64,000 nucleotides of DNA from Kingella_B sp963529665 (GCA_963529665.1 CAUSAG010000008.1:15140-79139); one strand, 5' to 3'. Shown: positions 51,928 to 61,511, numbered from the stretch's first letter. Notes: generated by a model from the letters alone, not told the origin. A program made the numbers and translations.

Positions 51928-52602
51928 TTATACAGAAACATTGGATGCGGCGCTGTTGGCAGGCGGGCTGGATGATGGCTGCTGCGGTTGAGCTTGCGGC
52001 TCGCTACTTTGCCATTGCCAGTTGCGTTCATACGCGCCGAGCACGGCGTTAGGGTATTTCAGGCTGCCTAGGCTGCCGTTGTAGCGCGCGAGCATACGGG
52101 TGAGATTGCCGTTTTCCAAATTGCCGTAGTGGCGCAGGATGGTGCAGCCGTAGCGCAGATTGGTGCGCACATCAAATAGGTTGTGGCTTTCATTGCCGAT
52201 GTAGCGCTGCCAAAAGGGCATCACTTGCATCAAGCCTTTGGCGCCGACGTTGCTGATGGCGTATTGATGAAAGCGGCTTTCCACCTCAATCAGCCCGAGA
52301 ATGATTTGCGGGTCTAGCCCTGCGCGGCTGGCTTCGTATTGAATCATCACCAGCAGACGGCGGCGGTAAAGCTCGCTATCCACAAAGCGCGCAAGACGGG
52401 CGGACATTTCATTCAGCCAGCGCTGCCCTTCGGCTGGGCGTTCAAACACAAGCCGCGGCGGGCTCGCGTTTTCAACCGATTGGCGCATGATGCTGGCAAC
52501 ATCGTCGGATAAGGTTTCTTCGCGTTGCGCGCCAGCATGGAGCATGGTGGGGCTGGCAAGGGCGGCGGCGGTGATGAGAAATTGGCGGCGGTTTAGGGGC
52601 AT
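51928..52602 (-). CDS. Lytic transglycosylase (SLT domain)
   Basis: A 224-residue periplasmic enzyme that cleaves peptidoglycan glycan strands. A twin-arginine-like N-terminus (MPLNRRQFLITAAALAS) is followed by the SLT domain: catalytic Glu in ILGLIEVESRFHQYA, then VGAKGLMQVMPFW and ARYNGS. A Gln/Pro/Ser-rich tail ends the protein. ATG 52602 starts the signal; the RRQFL motif raises the possibility of Tat export. Confidence 0.88.
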   Translation of the reverse strand: MPLNRRQFLITAAALASPTMLHAGAQREETLSDDVASIMRQSVENASPPRLVFERPAEGQRWLNEMSARLARFVDSELYRRRLLVMIQYEASRAGLDPQIILGLIEVESRFHQYAISNVGAKGLMQVMPFWQRYIGNESHNLFDVRTNLRYGCTILRHYGNLENGNLTRMLARYNGSLGSLKYPNAVLGAYERNWQWQSSEPQAQPQQPSSSPPANSAASNVSV

Positions 52603-52663
52603 GGTTGGGATGTGATGATGTGTTGAGACAGCCTGAAAATGGGTTTCAGGCTGCCTTTTGGGT

Positions 52664-53524
52664 TTAGGGTTTGCGCGCCAACATATTGACGAATTTGAAT
52701 TGCACGGGATTGCCGTTGGCATCTTTGGCGTGCATTGCGCCGAGTTCTTCGCGGTATTCCAGCATCTCCCAGCCTGCGTAGTAATCGCGCAATTCGTTTT
52801 CTTGGAAGGTGAACGAGAAGGGCATGGGGCAAGGGTAATCGGCGGTATCCATGGCGCAGACTATTAGGTTGTAGCCGCCGCTTTCGGTGTGCGCCTGCAT
52901 ATCGGCGATGATGTGCGGCACGCGGTCGCGCTCTAAAAACATAAAGGTTACGGTGGAAACGATAAAGCCGTAATTCTCTTGCAGCGCGGCTTGGTTGATG
53001 TCGTAAAGCTGCGTTTGCGCAAAGATTTGCTCTTCGGCGGCGATTTGGGCGATGTTCGCCAAGCCGCTGGGGTTGGTGTCCACCGCGGTTACATCAAAGC
53101 CTTGCATGGCAAGATACAGCGCGTTGCGCCCTTGCCCTGCGCCCATGTCTAGCGTTTTGCAGGGGGCGATGTGGTGCTGCTCAATGGCGCGGATAACTTC
53201 GCTGTGGGTGGCGGTCATGCCGTAGCGCAGTTGGATGTAGTGGGCGCGGTCGGTCAGGTAATCCAGCTGCACGCGCATATCGTCGCTGGCTTGGACGAGT
53301 TGATATTCGCTGTTGGGGGCAAGTTCTAGGATGGCGTTGTCAAGCGTGAGCTCGTGTTCGGCGCTGATGTCGTTTTGCGCGCTGAGTTCGCGGATTTTCA
53401 GGCTGCCTTCTTGCAAGGTGTATCGCGCCCATGTGTGTTCGGGCACGCGCTGCCCCGCAAATAATTCGGCAGGCAGGGTTGATTTGTTCCATTCTGGGGC
53501 AGAAGCGTAGAGGATGAGATGCAT
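52664..53524 (-). CDS. tehB: Tellurite resistance methyltransferase TehB, long form
   Basis: SAM-dependent methyltransferase linked to tellurite detoxification and oxidant resistance. The 286-residue protein has an N-terminal DUF1971-type cupin-like domain (1-85, PEWNKSTLPAELF) fused to a C-terminal methyltransferase with the SAM loop LDMGAGQGRNALYLA and AVDTNPSGL. This matches the Haemophilus-type long TehB rather than the 197-residue E. coli form. tehA is not adjacent. A DUS encodes GSLK at the domain junction. Confidence 0.9.
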   Translation of the reverse strand: MHLILYASAPEWNKSTLPAELFAGQRVPEHTWARYTLQEGSLKIRELSAQNDISAEHELTLDNAILELAPNSEYQLVQASDDMRVQLDYLTDRAHYIQLRYGMTATHSEVIRAIEQHHIAPCKTLDMGAGQGRNALYLAMQGFDVTAVDTNPSGLANIAQIAAEEQIFAQTQLYDINQAALQENYGFIVSTVTFMFLERDRVPHIIADMQAHTESGGYNLIVCAMDTADYPCPMPFSFTFQENELRDYYAGWEMLEYREELGAMHAKDANGNPVQFKFVNMLARKP

Positions 53525-53678
53525 GATGTTTTTGCATTGGGTGTGTTTAGAAACGTGAATTATATAGTTTTTTTGACTGGCTTTGTATGACGATCATGGC
53601 TTTTCAGGCTGCCTTTGTTGCATTAAAGGCAGCCTGAAAACTCTGTTGGCAAGCATTCGGGCAGGCGGGCAAGCCGCG

Positions 53679-54587
53679 CTATTTTATCGCCGCGAAAACC
53701 ACCATTAAAAACGGCGACAACACGTTCACAATAAAACCAAAGCTAATCGCCACAGGCACAACCGCCAAACCGCCCGCCTGCTGGATAACAGGTAAAGTGA
53801 AATCCAAGCTGGTTGCCCCGCCCACGCCCACCGCCGCGCTGGGAAAACGGCGCATCAGCATGGGGATGAATATCAGCGCAAACAATTCGCGCAGCAAATC
53901 ATTCAGCAAGGCAACGCTGCCCCATTGCGCGCCGTATGCGCTGGTCATCACAATGCCCGAGAGCGAATACCAACCATAGCCCGAAGACAGCGCCAAGCCT
54001 TGTGCCAACGTGGTTTCAGGCTGCATCCAAGCGAATAGGCAGCCTGAAACGACGCAAGAAAACATAAACACCAGCGCCGTTTTCCAGCCGCGTTTGTTCA
54101 GCAACACTTGGCGCAAGGCTATGCCGCCGCCGCGCAATTGCAGCCCCACCACAAAAACCAACAGCATCAGCGCGCCCGTTGCCGCAAAATCGGGCGGCAG
54201 CCACGCAGGCGGCAGCAGCTTGCCCACTGCCACGCCAAGCAACACCACGGCAATTTGCTTGATGCCACCCGTCATATCCACTCGATGCGTGCCACGCTGG
54301 GCAGGCGCGTGTTGTTGCCACGGAAAAAAATAATCAAACGCGCACAGCATGGCAAGATTGCAGCCGATAAGCAAAGTAAACAGCAACAGCACACGCGAAG
54401 CGATGTCATCCAGCAGCGAAGATAACGCGCCCACTTGCGCCAAGCCCATGCCGATGAGCAGCAGGATTAAATACACCAGCCAAGCGAGCAGGCGATCCAG
54501 CATTTTGAGATAAGGCTTGGGCAAGCAAATGGCAAAGCCGATAAACATCGGAGTGAGCACCAGCACAAGTGTTTTTAGGCTTTCCAT
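53679..54587 (-). CDS. lysO: Lysine exporter LysO family protein
   Basis: A 302-residue inner-membrane protein with about 8-10 helices, the DUF340/LysO family of L-lysine exporters. Characteristic segments are GLALSSGYGWYSLSGIVMT, LLNDLLRELFALIFIPML and ATSLDFTLPVIQQAGG. ATG 54587 with AAGGA 6 bases upstream gives a length very close to E. coli LysO. A longer frame would run through the tRNA gene and is rejected. Confidence 0.88.
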   Translation of the reverse strand: MESLKTLVLVLTPMFIGFAICLPKPYLKMLDRLLAWLVYLILLLIGMGLAQVGALSSLLDDIASRVLLLFTLLIGCNLAMLCAFDYFFPWQQHAPAQRGTHRVDMTGGIKQIAVVLLGVAVGKLLPPAWLPPDFAATGALMLLVFVVGLQLRGGGIALRQVLLNKRGWKTALVFMFSCVVSGCLFAWMQPETTLAQGLALSSGYGWYSLSGIVMTSAYGAQWGSVALLNDLLRELFALIFIPMLMRRFPSAAVGVGGATSLDFTLPVIQQAGGLAVVPVAISFGFIVNVLSPFLMVVFAAIK

Positions 54588-54635
54588 AGGCATTCCTTGC
54601 AAAAAGGGGCGATTATACTGCTTTGTGCCACCAGC

Positions 54636-54664
54636 TTGTCGGCAGCCTGAAAACCTCCTATAAT
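54636..54664 (+). promoter_or_regulatory. Sigma-70 promoter of the CAT tRNA with a DUS in its spacer
   Basis: TTGTCG (54636-54641), a 17-base spacer and TATAAT (54659-54664) precede the tRNA by 18 bases. The spacer is almost wholly made of the uptake sequence GCAGCCTGAAAA. Confidence 0.7.
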
Positions 54665-54682
54665 CCGCGTTTTTTCTAACTC

Positions 54683-55828
<1,146 letters not shown>

Positions 55829-56043
55829 TTCTGTTTACTCCTGCGTTCAGATAATGCCTGCATGGTCTCATTCTCTGATGATGCCAGCAGTGCGTCAAGA
55901 TGCTGTTTCTGGATAACGAAACGCCGCCCGATTTTGGCGGCAGCGATTTTGCCCTGCCGTATCATTTCACGCACCGTTTCAGGGTGCAGTTTGAGATAGG
56001 CGGCAGCTTCGGGGACGGTGTAGTTTTCCATTTTTTCCCTTCC

Positions 56044-56304
56044 CTACCTTTGCACCGTTTCAAATACCGTAAACGGTGCGTGTTCAATCAAAAGTTCCAG
56101 CCGCCGGATGATTTCGTGTCGTCTGGCTTTGGCTTCGAGCAGCAGGTAGTGCTGTGGCGAGACGAAGAAATACAGGCAGCAATACCTGCCTGTATCAGTT
56201 GCCAGTGGAAACATCCTGAAATGAGGATACTGCCGCTGTACATCAGGGACGAAGTTGGGATTGACTTTGACGGTGGTAATGATGGTTTTTTTGTCAGCAA
56301 ACAT
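56044..56304 (-). CDS. Hypothetical island protein
   Basis: An 86-residue soluble protein with no clear family (TTVKVNPNFVPDVQRQYPHF, EAKARRHEIIRRLELLIEH). It lies between traM-like and excisionase-like genes, all on the minus strand with gaps of about 12 bases, so it is probably in the same operon. Function unknown. Confidence 0.62.
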   Translation of the reverse strand: MFADKKTIITTVKVNPNFVPDVQRQYPHFRMFPLATDTGRYCCLYFFVSPQHYLLLEAKARRHEIIRRLELLIEHAPFTVFETVQR

Positions 56305-56316
56305 AGGGGTGCCACC

Positions 56317-56865
56317 TTATTTGAACAGTACGGCAAATAGGGTCAAAAGGACGACCTGCACCATTAAAAATACACACCCGAAAAGCACCAGCCGCTTTTG
56401 CAGACCGTCCAAAAACATTTGCTGCTCGTTTTGGTTTTGATTTCTAATTTTGACCGCGACAGAGCCTAATAGTTTGTTTTCCATACTTTCCAAATAATCG
56501 CTATTCGCTTTGAGTACGGTATTCACAATCTGCTGCTGTTGTTTGGCCAGGTTTTCGGCGGCTTGGGACACTTCCTGCGCCTGCATTTTGAAGTCGGCAA
56601 GAAAGATTTCCTGCTGCTCGTCCTGCCTGCGCGTGAGTTCGGCGGTGTAGGCCTGCATATCGCGCTTTTGGATAACGAGCACGGCCATAATCGGATCGTC
56701 CGCGCTGACTTTGACGCCGGTTACGGCAAACACTTCCGTCTGCAACTGCGCCAGCTCGCTTTCAGGCTGCCATGCGGCAATGCTGTTTGCACCATCACCG
56801 GCATTGCCGCCGAAAGTTTGCAGACTGCTTTTACGGTTGGGATAAACCATATTAAGCTTCATCAT
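56317..56865 (-). CDS. TraM-like conjugation protein (IncP type)
   Basis: A 182-residue protein with VKVSADDPIMAVLVIQKRDM followed by QQEIFLADFK, a long coiled coil (about 75-140), and one C-terminal membrane helix (about 158-178, FGCVFLMVQVVLLTLFAVL). This plan and the DDPI motif resemble IncP plasmid TraM, a tail-anchored transfer protein of unclear role. Its start overlaps the traL-like gene by 14 bases in the order traL-traM, as on IncP plasmids. Contains a host-dialect DUS (WQPES). Confidence 0.75.
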   Translation of the reverse strand: MMKLNMVYPNRKSSLQTFGGNAGDGANSIAAWQPESELAQLQTEVFAVTGVKVSADDPIMAVLVIQKRDMQAYTAELTRRQDEQQEIFLADFKMQAQEVSQAAENLAKQQQQIVNTVLKANSDYLESMENKLLGSVAVKIRNQNQNEQQMFLDGLQKRLVLFGCVFLMVQVVLLTLFAVLFK

Positions 56866-57595
56866 CTTGATCCAAATTCAGCTTGTCCAATTGGGCAAAC
56901 AGTTCGTCTTTCACCCGTTTCAGACGCGAGCGCGGGGCCAGTTTGAACAGCTCGGGAGAATTGTTTGCTTCGTTGAAGGTAAGGTTGTTTTCCGTCATCA
57001 GGAAAATATCCTTGCCGAATGTATCGGGATTGCGGTTGGGCAGATGTACGATACCAAGGATGCGGTGTTTGTTCTGCGTATAGATTTTAAAATCAGTGAA
57101 ATCCTTGCCGCCTTCCTGCACCGCGCCTTTGAAATCGTTCAGCCATACCACGATATCGGCATCCACATTTTTGAGTGTCTGCGACAGGCCAGCCAAACAA
57201 TCGCCCAAGGCCTGACCGCCGTTCATGGGAACGTGCATCACCACGCGCACGCCGTTGTCTTTAAGGAGTTCGGCGATATTGCCCTCATTCATGTAGGCAA
57301 TCAGCGGCACAAACGTGGCCGCACCGTTGTCAATCACACCGATACCGTCCAGTTCCACCAAAGACTCGATCATTTCGTCAAACGGGCGCGTATCGATCGT
57401 ATTATGCTCGGTCAGGATTTTTACGGTTTCCACGTTCAGAGCCTTCCAGCGGCTGAATGTAGGATTGACCGCATCGGTATCGAAACAATGCAGCGGCAAG
57501 GGACTGCGTTCCTGCAAATATTGCGCCAAAATAGATGCGCACAACGATTTGCCCACGCCACCCTTACCCTGAACGACAAAATGTACTTCTTTCAT
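56852..57595 (-). CDS. TraL-like ParA-family ATPase (IncP type)
   Basis: A 247-residue P-loop ATPase of the ParA/MinD superfamily: deviant Walker A VVQGKGGVGKSLCASILAQY, VIDNGAATFVPL and NGGQALGDCLAGLSQTL. The pattern of segments follows IncP TraL closely, including FDTDAVNPTFSRWKALNV near the N-terminus. Its role on plasmids is poorly defined and may concern partition or transfer. It overlaps the traM-like gene. traK and a relaxase (traI) are not seen. Confidence 0.82.
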   Translation of the reverse strand: MKEVHFVVQGKGGVGKSLCASILAQYLQERSPLPLHCFDTDAVNPTFSRWKALNVETVKILTEHNTIDTRPFDEMIESLVELDGIGVIDNGAATFVPLIAYMNEGNIAELLKDNGVRVVMHVPMNGGQALGDCLAGLSQTLKNVDADIVVWLNDFKGAVQEGGKDFTDFKIYTQNKHRILGIVHLPNRNPDTFGKDIFLMTENNLTFNEANNSPELFKLAPRSRLKRVKDELFAQLDKLNLDQDDEA

Positions 57596-57683
57596 ATCAA
57601 AAACCTTTCTGTATCAAAATGTTTATTCACACGAGAAAAACCACTTTGGATCCGGAAATGGTTTTTACGCTGGGAACAAAAAA

Positions 57684-57713
57684 GCCGTATCCGATATGCC
57701 CATCAGATACGGC
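57684..57713 (-). terminator. Intrinsic terminator after trbM
   Basis: On the minus strand GCCGTATC pairs with GATACGGC, followed by TTTTTTGTT. It separates trbM from traL, so they are separate transcription units. A second inverted repeat, AAAAACCA/TGGTTTTT, lies at 57636-57666. Confidence 0.8.
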
Positions 57714-57777
57714 AAAGCTTATGGCGGGATAACCATACATAAGGGAGTAAATAGTCATTCTGTTGGGTGGCGGAATT

Positions 57778-58320
57778 TTATTGTTTCACGTCCACCCATT
57801 TGCCGCCCTGTTTGGGATCACCCTGATAGCGCACCGTATCGCCGGAACGCGACATACTATTGCCGTGGTAGTCATTGCAATAGGACGGTTTTTGATTCAG
57901 GATGACGCGCCGTTGAACGTCTTCGCAAACTTCGCGCTCTTTGTTGCGCATCATTGTGCCGGGAGCCTTATGGCATTGGCGCACGGTAATCGTACGCTTC
58001 ATTACACGGTTCAGTTCCCTGGCATCGCAACGGCCTGCCCCGTTGGCAATCGCACGTTTCAGTTCGGCCATTCCGGGGTTATTGGCGGGACAAAGATTCA
58101 AAAAGTTTAACCGGCCGCGAATCGTGTCGCTTAAATATTTATGGCTGATCGAGAAATAACGGTTGAGTGACGGTGTGCATTCACCCGGTCGCGTACCGCT
58201 GGACAAGCATAAAATCGCTTCACAGGCGAGTTTGGCGTCGCCGCTCAATCCGCCTTCCGCTGCGGCAATGGTCGGTGCCAGCAGTGAGGCAGCCAGCAAA
58301 GTCAGTATTTTGGTCTTCAT
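57778..58320 (-). CDS. TrbM-like conjugation protein
   Basis: A 180-residue exported protein. A signal peptide (MKTKILTLLAASLLAPTIAAA) is followed by a cysteine-rich domain with LACEAILCLSSGTRPGEC, LNRYFSI, LNFLNLCPANN and REVCEDVQRR, matching IncP TrbM, a periplasmic protein of the mating-pair region. Six or more cysteines imply disulphides. AATAAGGAG precedes the ATG. A run of 13 G lies 35 bases upstream of the start. Confidence 0.85.
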   Translation of the reverse strand: MKTKILTLLAASLLAPTIAAAEGGLSGDAKLACEAILCLSSGTRPGECTPSLNRYFSISHKYLSDTIRGRLNFLNLCPANNPGMAELKRAIANGAGRCDARELNRVMKRTITVRQCHKAPGTMMRNKEREVCEDVQRRVILNQKPSYCNDYHGNSMSRSGDTVRYQGDPKQGGKWVDVKQ

Positions 58321-58852
58321 GGAAAAACTCCTTATTGGTGGAAAATGGAAACACGGGGGGGGGGGGGAAATCTTTAAACCGCGCGTAGCGGCAAAAAAGC
58401 AGCCTGCACACGGATACGGGTGGATTGGAATGAAAAGCCGCCTATTTCGGCAGGCGGCATCCGTGCGGGTTCTCGTTATCCCGCAAACGCCGTGCTACCG
58501 TCTGCAACGACGGTTTTACGGTCTCTCCGTAGCGATTTGTTGCGTTAATACCCGTGCTCGGGTAAGACTGATGGTGCACCTAAAACCGTCTCCGCCGCCT
58601 GCACCTGAGCCGCTTACGCCGTCTTACCGGTTGCACGGCAAAACGTCCTTTCGGTCGGCGGAGAGGGCCGGTAATTTCTACCAGCAAAAAGCAGCCTGCA
58701 CGTTGAAAGTTTGATGTGCAGGCTGCCTGAAAAGAAAGGGTATCCTTCTGCGTTTCACAATATTTCCGGCTTTCCACGGCCGCCACAATGATTGAGTTTC
58801 CACCACCCTACCGCTGTGCAGGGATACCCTGTAAAGAAACAATTTGATATTG
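58321..58852. other. Non-coding region upstream of trbM with G13 tract and hairpins
   Basis: About 530 bases without a supported gene. It holds a G13 run (58355-58367), two copies of AAGCAGCCTGCA (58395 and 58689), and a GC-rich block with successive hairpins: GCCGCCT/AGGCGGC (about 58439-58460), GCGGG/CCCGC (58467-58486), CCGTC/GACGG (about 58498-58513) and TACCCG/CGGGTA (about 58550-58566). It may contain a structured RNA or a transfer-related site. Confidence 0.55.
58689..58728. terminator. Inverted pair of alternate-dialect DUS
   Basis: AAGCAGCCTGCA (58689-58700) and TGCAGGCTGCCT (58717-58728) form a stem downstream of the 58853 gene (minus strand). Confidence 0.55.
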
Positions 58853-59098
58853 TCAGGCAGCCTGCACCCCATACTTCCGCCGCGCATAGGGGGTTGCAGG
58901 CTGCTTGGCGAGCCGCACGGTAAAGTAGCCTGTGCCGTTATCTTCCAGCACCACCAAACCGCGCCTTTTAGCGGCAGCGACACAACGCCGTTTGGCTTTG
59001 TCTTTATGTGCAAAATGCGATACCGTGATAAACGGGCGGTAGGCCAATACTGAGAGCAGTCGCTCTTCATTCCAGCGGCGGGTGTAACGATGTGCCAT
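58853..59098 (-). CDS. Small basic hypothetical protein
   Basis: An 81-residue basic protein (HRYTRRWNEERLLSVLAYR, AAAKRRGLVVLEDNGTGYFT) with a possible winged-helix pattern; no family recognised. ATG 59098 has GGAG 6 bases upstream, while longer frames lack one. The last codons (VQAA and TGA) are encoded by the alternate DUS, TGCAGGCTGCC followed by TGA. An inverted DUS pair lies upstream at about 59200-59240. Confidence 0.6.
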   Translation of the reverse strand: MAHRYTRRWNEERLLSVLAYRPFITVSHFAHKDKAKRRCVAAAKRRGLVVLEDNGTGYFTVRLAKQPATPYARRKYGVQAA

Positions 59099-59318
59099 AG
59101 GATACTCCGTGAGATATTGTCCACAGTTTTTGTGGACAAAAGATTGAAAAAGGCGGCAAGACCTTGAATTTGAAATGGAAATGTTGCCGTATAAAATTAG
59201 GGCAGCCTGAAACATAGTTCTGTTTGCAGGCTGCCTTTGCCATGGGGCGGGTATCCCGCCGTGCGTGTTAAGATTGCGTTTCCTAATCCGACAATCCGCA
59301 CACCCAAAGGGGATACCC

Positions 59319-59957
59319 ATGGAAAATAAAGAGCCGATGTCCTTCCGTGATGCCGTGTTACACATCATTTTTTTCGGACTGTTCTGTTATTGTATGCTCA
59401 ACGGTTATTATCTTTTTTTAGCCGTATTTCCGACAATTTCTGCCATTATGCTGTGCCGCGACTGGAAAAACGCAGTTGCCAAACTAAAATGGACGTGGAC
59501 AACCTTTATCGTTTCCACACTTACGCTGTTTGTCGGCAGGATATTTGCCGTACACCATTACAACAATAAATACGGTATCTATCCCGAATATCTCAACTAC
59601 TCTGTCAGCGCATGGGCGTTAATCATCGCCTGCACCATCTTTATCTTTTTACCGCTCTTCTACTGGTTTTTTGTCTTCGCCAAGCGTACACGGGATAAAA
59701 ACACGTTTTCCAACCTGTTAGTCAATCTGAGTCATGGCATAACCTGCATTCTCACTTGGATAGCATTAAGTTATGCCTACCCTTATGCAGAGCAATACGA
59801 TGCCCACCTACTGGTATTGGACAGCTACATCCATTCGGACTGCCGTCCTCCCGCAGGCGCAACAGCCATCCGCAAAAACGATAAAGAATGCTATCAAATC
59901 ACTTGGCAGCCGGACTCCGGCTTGATGCTGACAGAATATCCCGCACCCAAGCCTTAA
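59319..59957 (+). CDS. Hypothetical four-helix membrane protein
   Basis: A 212-residue protein with four hydrophobic segments (around FFGLFCYCMLNGYYLFLAVF, FIVSTLTLFVGRIFAV, WALIIACTIFIFLPLFYWFF and ITCILTWIALSYAY), then a periplasmic-type tail with two cysteines. No family is recognised. AAAGGGGA precedes ATG 59319. It is the only plus-strand gene in this part of the island and is convergent with a small membrane gene. It could be entry exclusion or another surface function, but this is speculation. Confidence 0.68.
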   Translation: MENKEPMSFRDAVLHIIFFGLFCYCMLNGYYLFLAVFPTISAIMLCRDWKNAVAKLKWTWTTFIVSTLTLFVGRIFAVHHYNNKYGIYPEYLNYSVSAWALIIACTIFIFLPLFYWFFVFAKRTRDKNTFSNLLVNLSHGITCILTWIALSYAYPYAEQYDAHLLVLDSYIHSDCRPPAGATAIRKNDKECYQITWQPDSGLMLTEYPAPKP

Positions 59958-60157
59958 ATCCTACCATCCACCATTAAAACAATAAGCCGGGAAAAGAGTA
60001 ATGAAACCGTGGCCACCTTGATAAGAACGACAAATTTCTCCAAAGCCGTCTCTTTCTCATGCGGTATAAACCAATAGAAGAAAAAAACGATAATGCCGGT
60101 AACCAGCCAAACATCGTTCGGATATTGAAACACGGGCAAACTGCACCAATTCATCAT
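59954..60157 (-). CDS. Small two-helix membrane protein
   Basis: A 67-residue protein with two hydrophobic stretches (VTGIIVFFFYWFI and VVLIKVATVSLLFSRLIVLM) separated by charged residues. GGGAG lies just before the tandem ATG at 60157. Its stop overlaps the stop of the convergent gene at 59957. No family recognised. Confidence 0.52.
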   Translation of the reverse strand: MMNWCSLPVFQYPNDVWLVTGIIVFFFYWFIPHEKETALEKFVVLIKVATVSLLFSRLIVLMVDGRI

Positions 60158-60597
60158 AAAACTCCCAAAAAACCTACACAAAGAAACCTGCTCCACCCTT
60201 CAAAAAAAACAACAAAAGCAAAAAAGCAAAACAGGCTTGATTTTGTAGATTTGCACTTTCAGGCTGCCGATGTATTACGGCAGCCTGAAAACGCGGAAAC
60301 CGTCCGAAGACGGCACGCAGGCTGTATTGTGCCAAAGACACAACAGGGAAACTGCGCTGGGGGCTTGTCCGCAGATTATCGCCCCCGCATCAGGGATACG
60401 CCCCGATTGAAAAGATACGTCCGACTACCGCCTGTCCACGGACGCAAACGCGCTACCCGTATGCACGGCATTGTGTTTCGGCAGGCCGGATGCTGCCTGC
60501 AACCATTGATACGTCTTCACCGAAGCGGCTTTGCTTCGGACGGTTGCTGCGTGCGCCAAGTTGTTAAAGAACGAGTATTGCTTAATTTGGTATGATT

Positions 60598-60611
60598 TTA
60601 AGTAAACTTAA
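60598..60611. promoter_or_regulatory. Operator-like site TTAAG-N4-CTTAA
   Basis: TTAAGTAAACTTAA has the same half-sites and spacing as the site at 62331-62344 beside the CI/Cro-like genes. An imperfect second copy, TTTAGTTATCTTAA, lies at 60631-60644. Confidence 0.5.
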
Positions 60612-60699
60612 ATAAATTAGCAAGAAATATTTTAGTTATCTTAAATATTTTGATTAAGTTTATGAATTTAAATGCATTATTATTTGTTAAATAACCACA

Positions 60700-60741
60700 A
60701 AAAGCAGCCTGCACATTTTTAGGGTGCAGGCTGCTTTTTTT
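60700..60741. terminator. Inverted pair of alternate-dialect DUS
   Basis: AAAAGCAGCCTGCAC and GTGCAGGCTGCTTTTTTT form a stem with A and T runs on both sides; bidirectional. Confidence 0.65.
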
Positions 60742-60764
60742 AAGGAAACTAATGTAAAAATAAA

Positions 60765-60804
60765 AGGCAGCCTGAAAACCGAATTTACGTTTTCAGGCTG
60801 CCTT
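60765..60804 (-). terminator. Inverted host-dialect DUS pair after the antitoxin gene
   Basis: AGGCAGCCTGAAAAC and GTTTTCAGGCTGCCTTT form a stem 15 bases after the antitoxin stop. Confidence 0.65.
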
Positions 60805-60818
60805 TGCTGTCGTATTGC

Positions 60819-61133
60819 TTATCCAGCAATCGCCGCAATGCCCTTGTTTTTCACAATCGTCAGCAGCTTCAATGCCGTGCCGCTCGGCTTTTTCACGCCG
60901 CGTTCCCAGTCGGAAACCTGGTTTTTGCTGATGTTCAGATGAATGGCGAAAGCCGCCTGCGTCAAATCCTCCTTCTCACGGATGGCGCGGATTTGCTCGC
61001 CACTGAGTGGTTCTACCTTGGTCAGGCAAGCTTTGTCGAAATAGCGCATTTTTTCATCGGATAACAAGCCGATTTCGTGCGCGTCCTGCATCATTTCATG
61101 GATGGCTTCCATTGCTTCACTTTTGTATTTCAT
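60819..61133 (-). CDS. NadS-like XRE antitoxin
   Basis: A 104-residue antitoxin. The C-terminal half is an XRE helix-turn-helix (IRAIREKEDLTQAAFAIHL, ISKNQVSDWERGVKKPSG), and the N-terminal part should bind the toxin. It follows the RelE-like toxin gene with a 17-base overlap, the toxin-first order of higBA/nadS-type systems. It probably represses its own promoter through the palindrome at 61512-61528. Confidence 0.85.
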   Translation of the reverse strand: MKYKSEAMEAIHEMMQDAHEIGLLSDEKMRYFDKACLTKVEPLSGEQIRAIREKEDLTQAAFAIHLNISKNQVSDWERGVKKPSGTALKLLTIVKNKGIAAIAG

Positions 61134-61497
61134 GGCTAATCTCCATTAAAGTACCCTGTTTCAAAAACAAGGCAAGCTCGTCATCGGTATAGTTTAAATA
61201 AACAGCCGCAGCGGTTTTGTAGGTGGATAGTTCGCTTTGGTCGATATTGTCGCGGTCTGATTTGGCAAAGGCATACACAAAAAACGCACGCTCACCCTGC
61301 CGGAATAAAACCACACTGCGGAAACCGCCGCTTTTTCCCTGCCCTTTTCGGGCAATTCGCTGCTTAATCACGCCACCACCCAAATCGGCATTTATCAATC
61401 CCCGTTCGGCACGGGAGACGGCTTCACGCAAATCGTCATCACCGATATTCTGCTTATCGGCAAAGCGTGCAAACCATCTGTTGGCAAAAATCCGCAT
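61117..61497 (-). CDS. RelE/HigB-like toxin
   Basis: A 126-residue toxin of the PF06296-type RelE-like family: RIFANRWFARFADKQNI at the start, GGGVIKQRIARKGQGKSGGF, and RAFFVYAFAKSDRDNI with the conserved strand-loop of these nucleases. It is expected to cleave mRNA on the ribosome. AAAGGATAGTT precedes the ATG at 61497. The paired antitoxin overlaps its end. Confidence 0.86.
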   Translation of the reverse strand: MRIFANRWFARFADKQNIGDDDLREAVSRAERGLINADLGGGVIKQRIARKGQGKSGGFRSVVLFRQGERAFFVYAFAKSDRDNIDQSELSTYKTAAAVYLNYTDDELALFLKQGTLMEISHEIQK

Positions 61498-61511
61498 AAC
61501 TATCCTTTGAA

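Larger units (their letters stand above)
60158..60764. other. Non-coding island region with hairpins and operators
   Basis: About 600 bases without a supported gene: an inverted DUS pair at about 60258-60290, a GC-rich stretch with hairpins CCGTC/GACGG (about 60301), GGGGGC/GCCCCC (about 60358-60384) and CCGAAGC/GCTTCGG (60518-60539), then an abrupt change to very AT-rich DNA with operator-like sites at 60598-60611 and 60631-60644, and a DUS-pair terminator at 60700-60741. Confidence 0.5.

Noticed and set aside
58163..58714. 183-codon plus-strand ORF through the G13 tract
   Set aside because: Mostly antisense to trbM and hairpin DNA; composition unlike a protein.
58678..59139. 153-codon minus-strand ORF overlapping the small basic gene
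   Set aside because: Different frame with no ribosome-binding site; the 58853-59098 frame has GGAG and more protein-like composition.
60059..60595. 178-codon plus-strand ORF in the island
   Set aside because: Low-complexity basic composition, overlaps the small membrane gene and hairpins, and contains translated DUS; no coding-like pattern.
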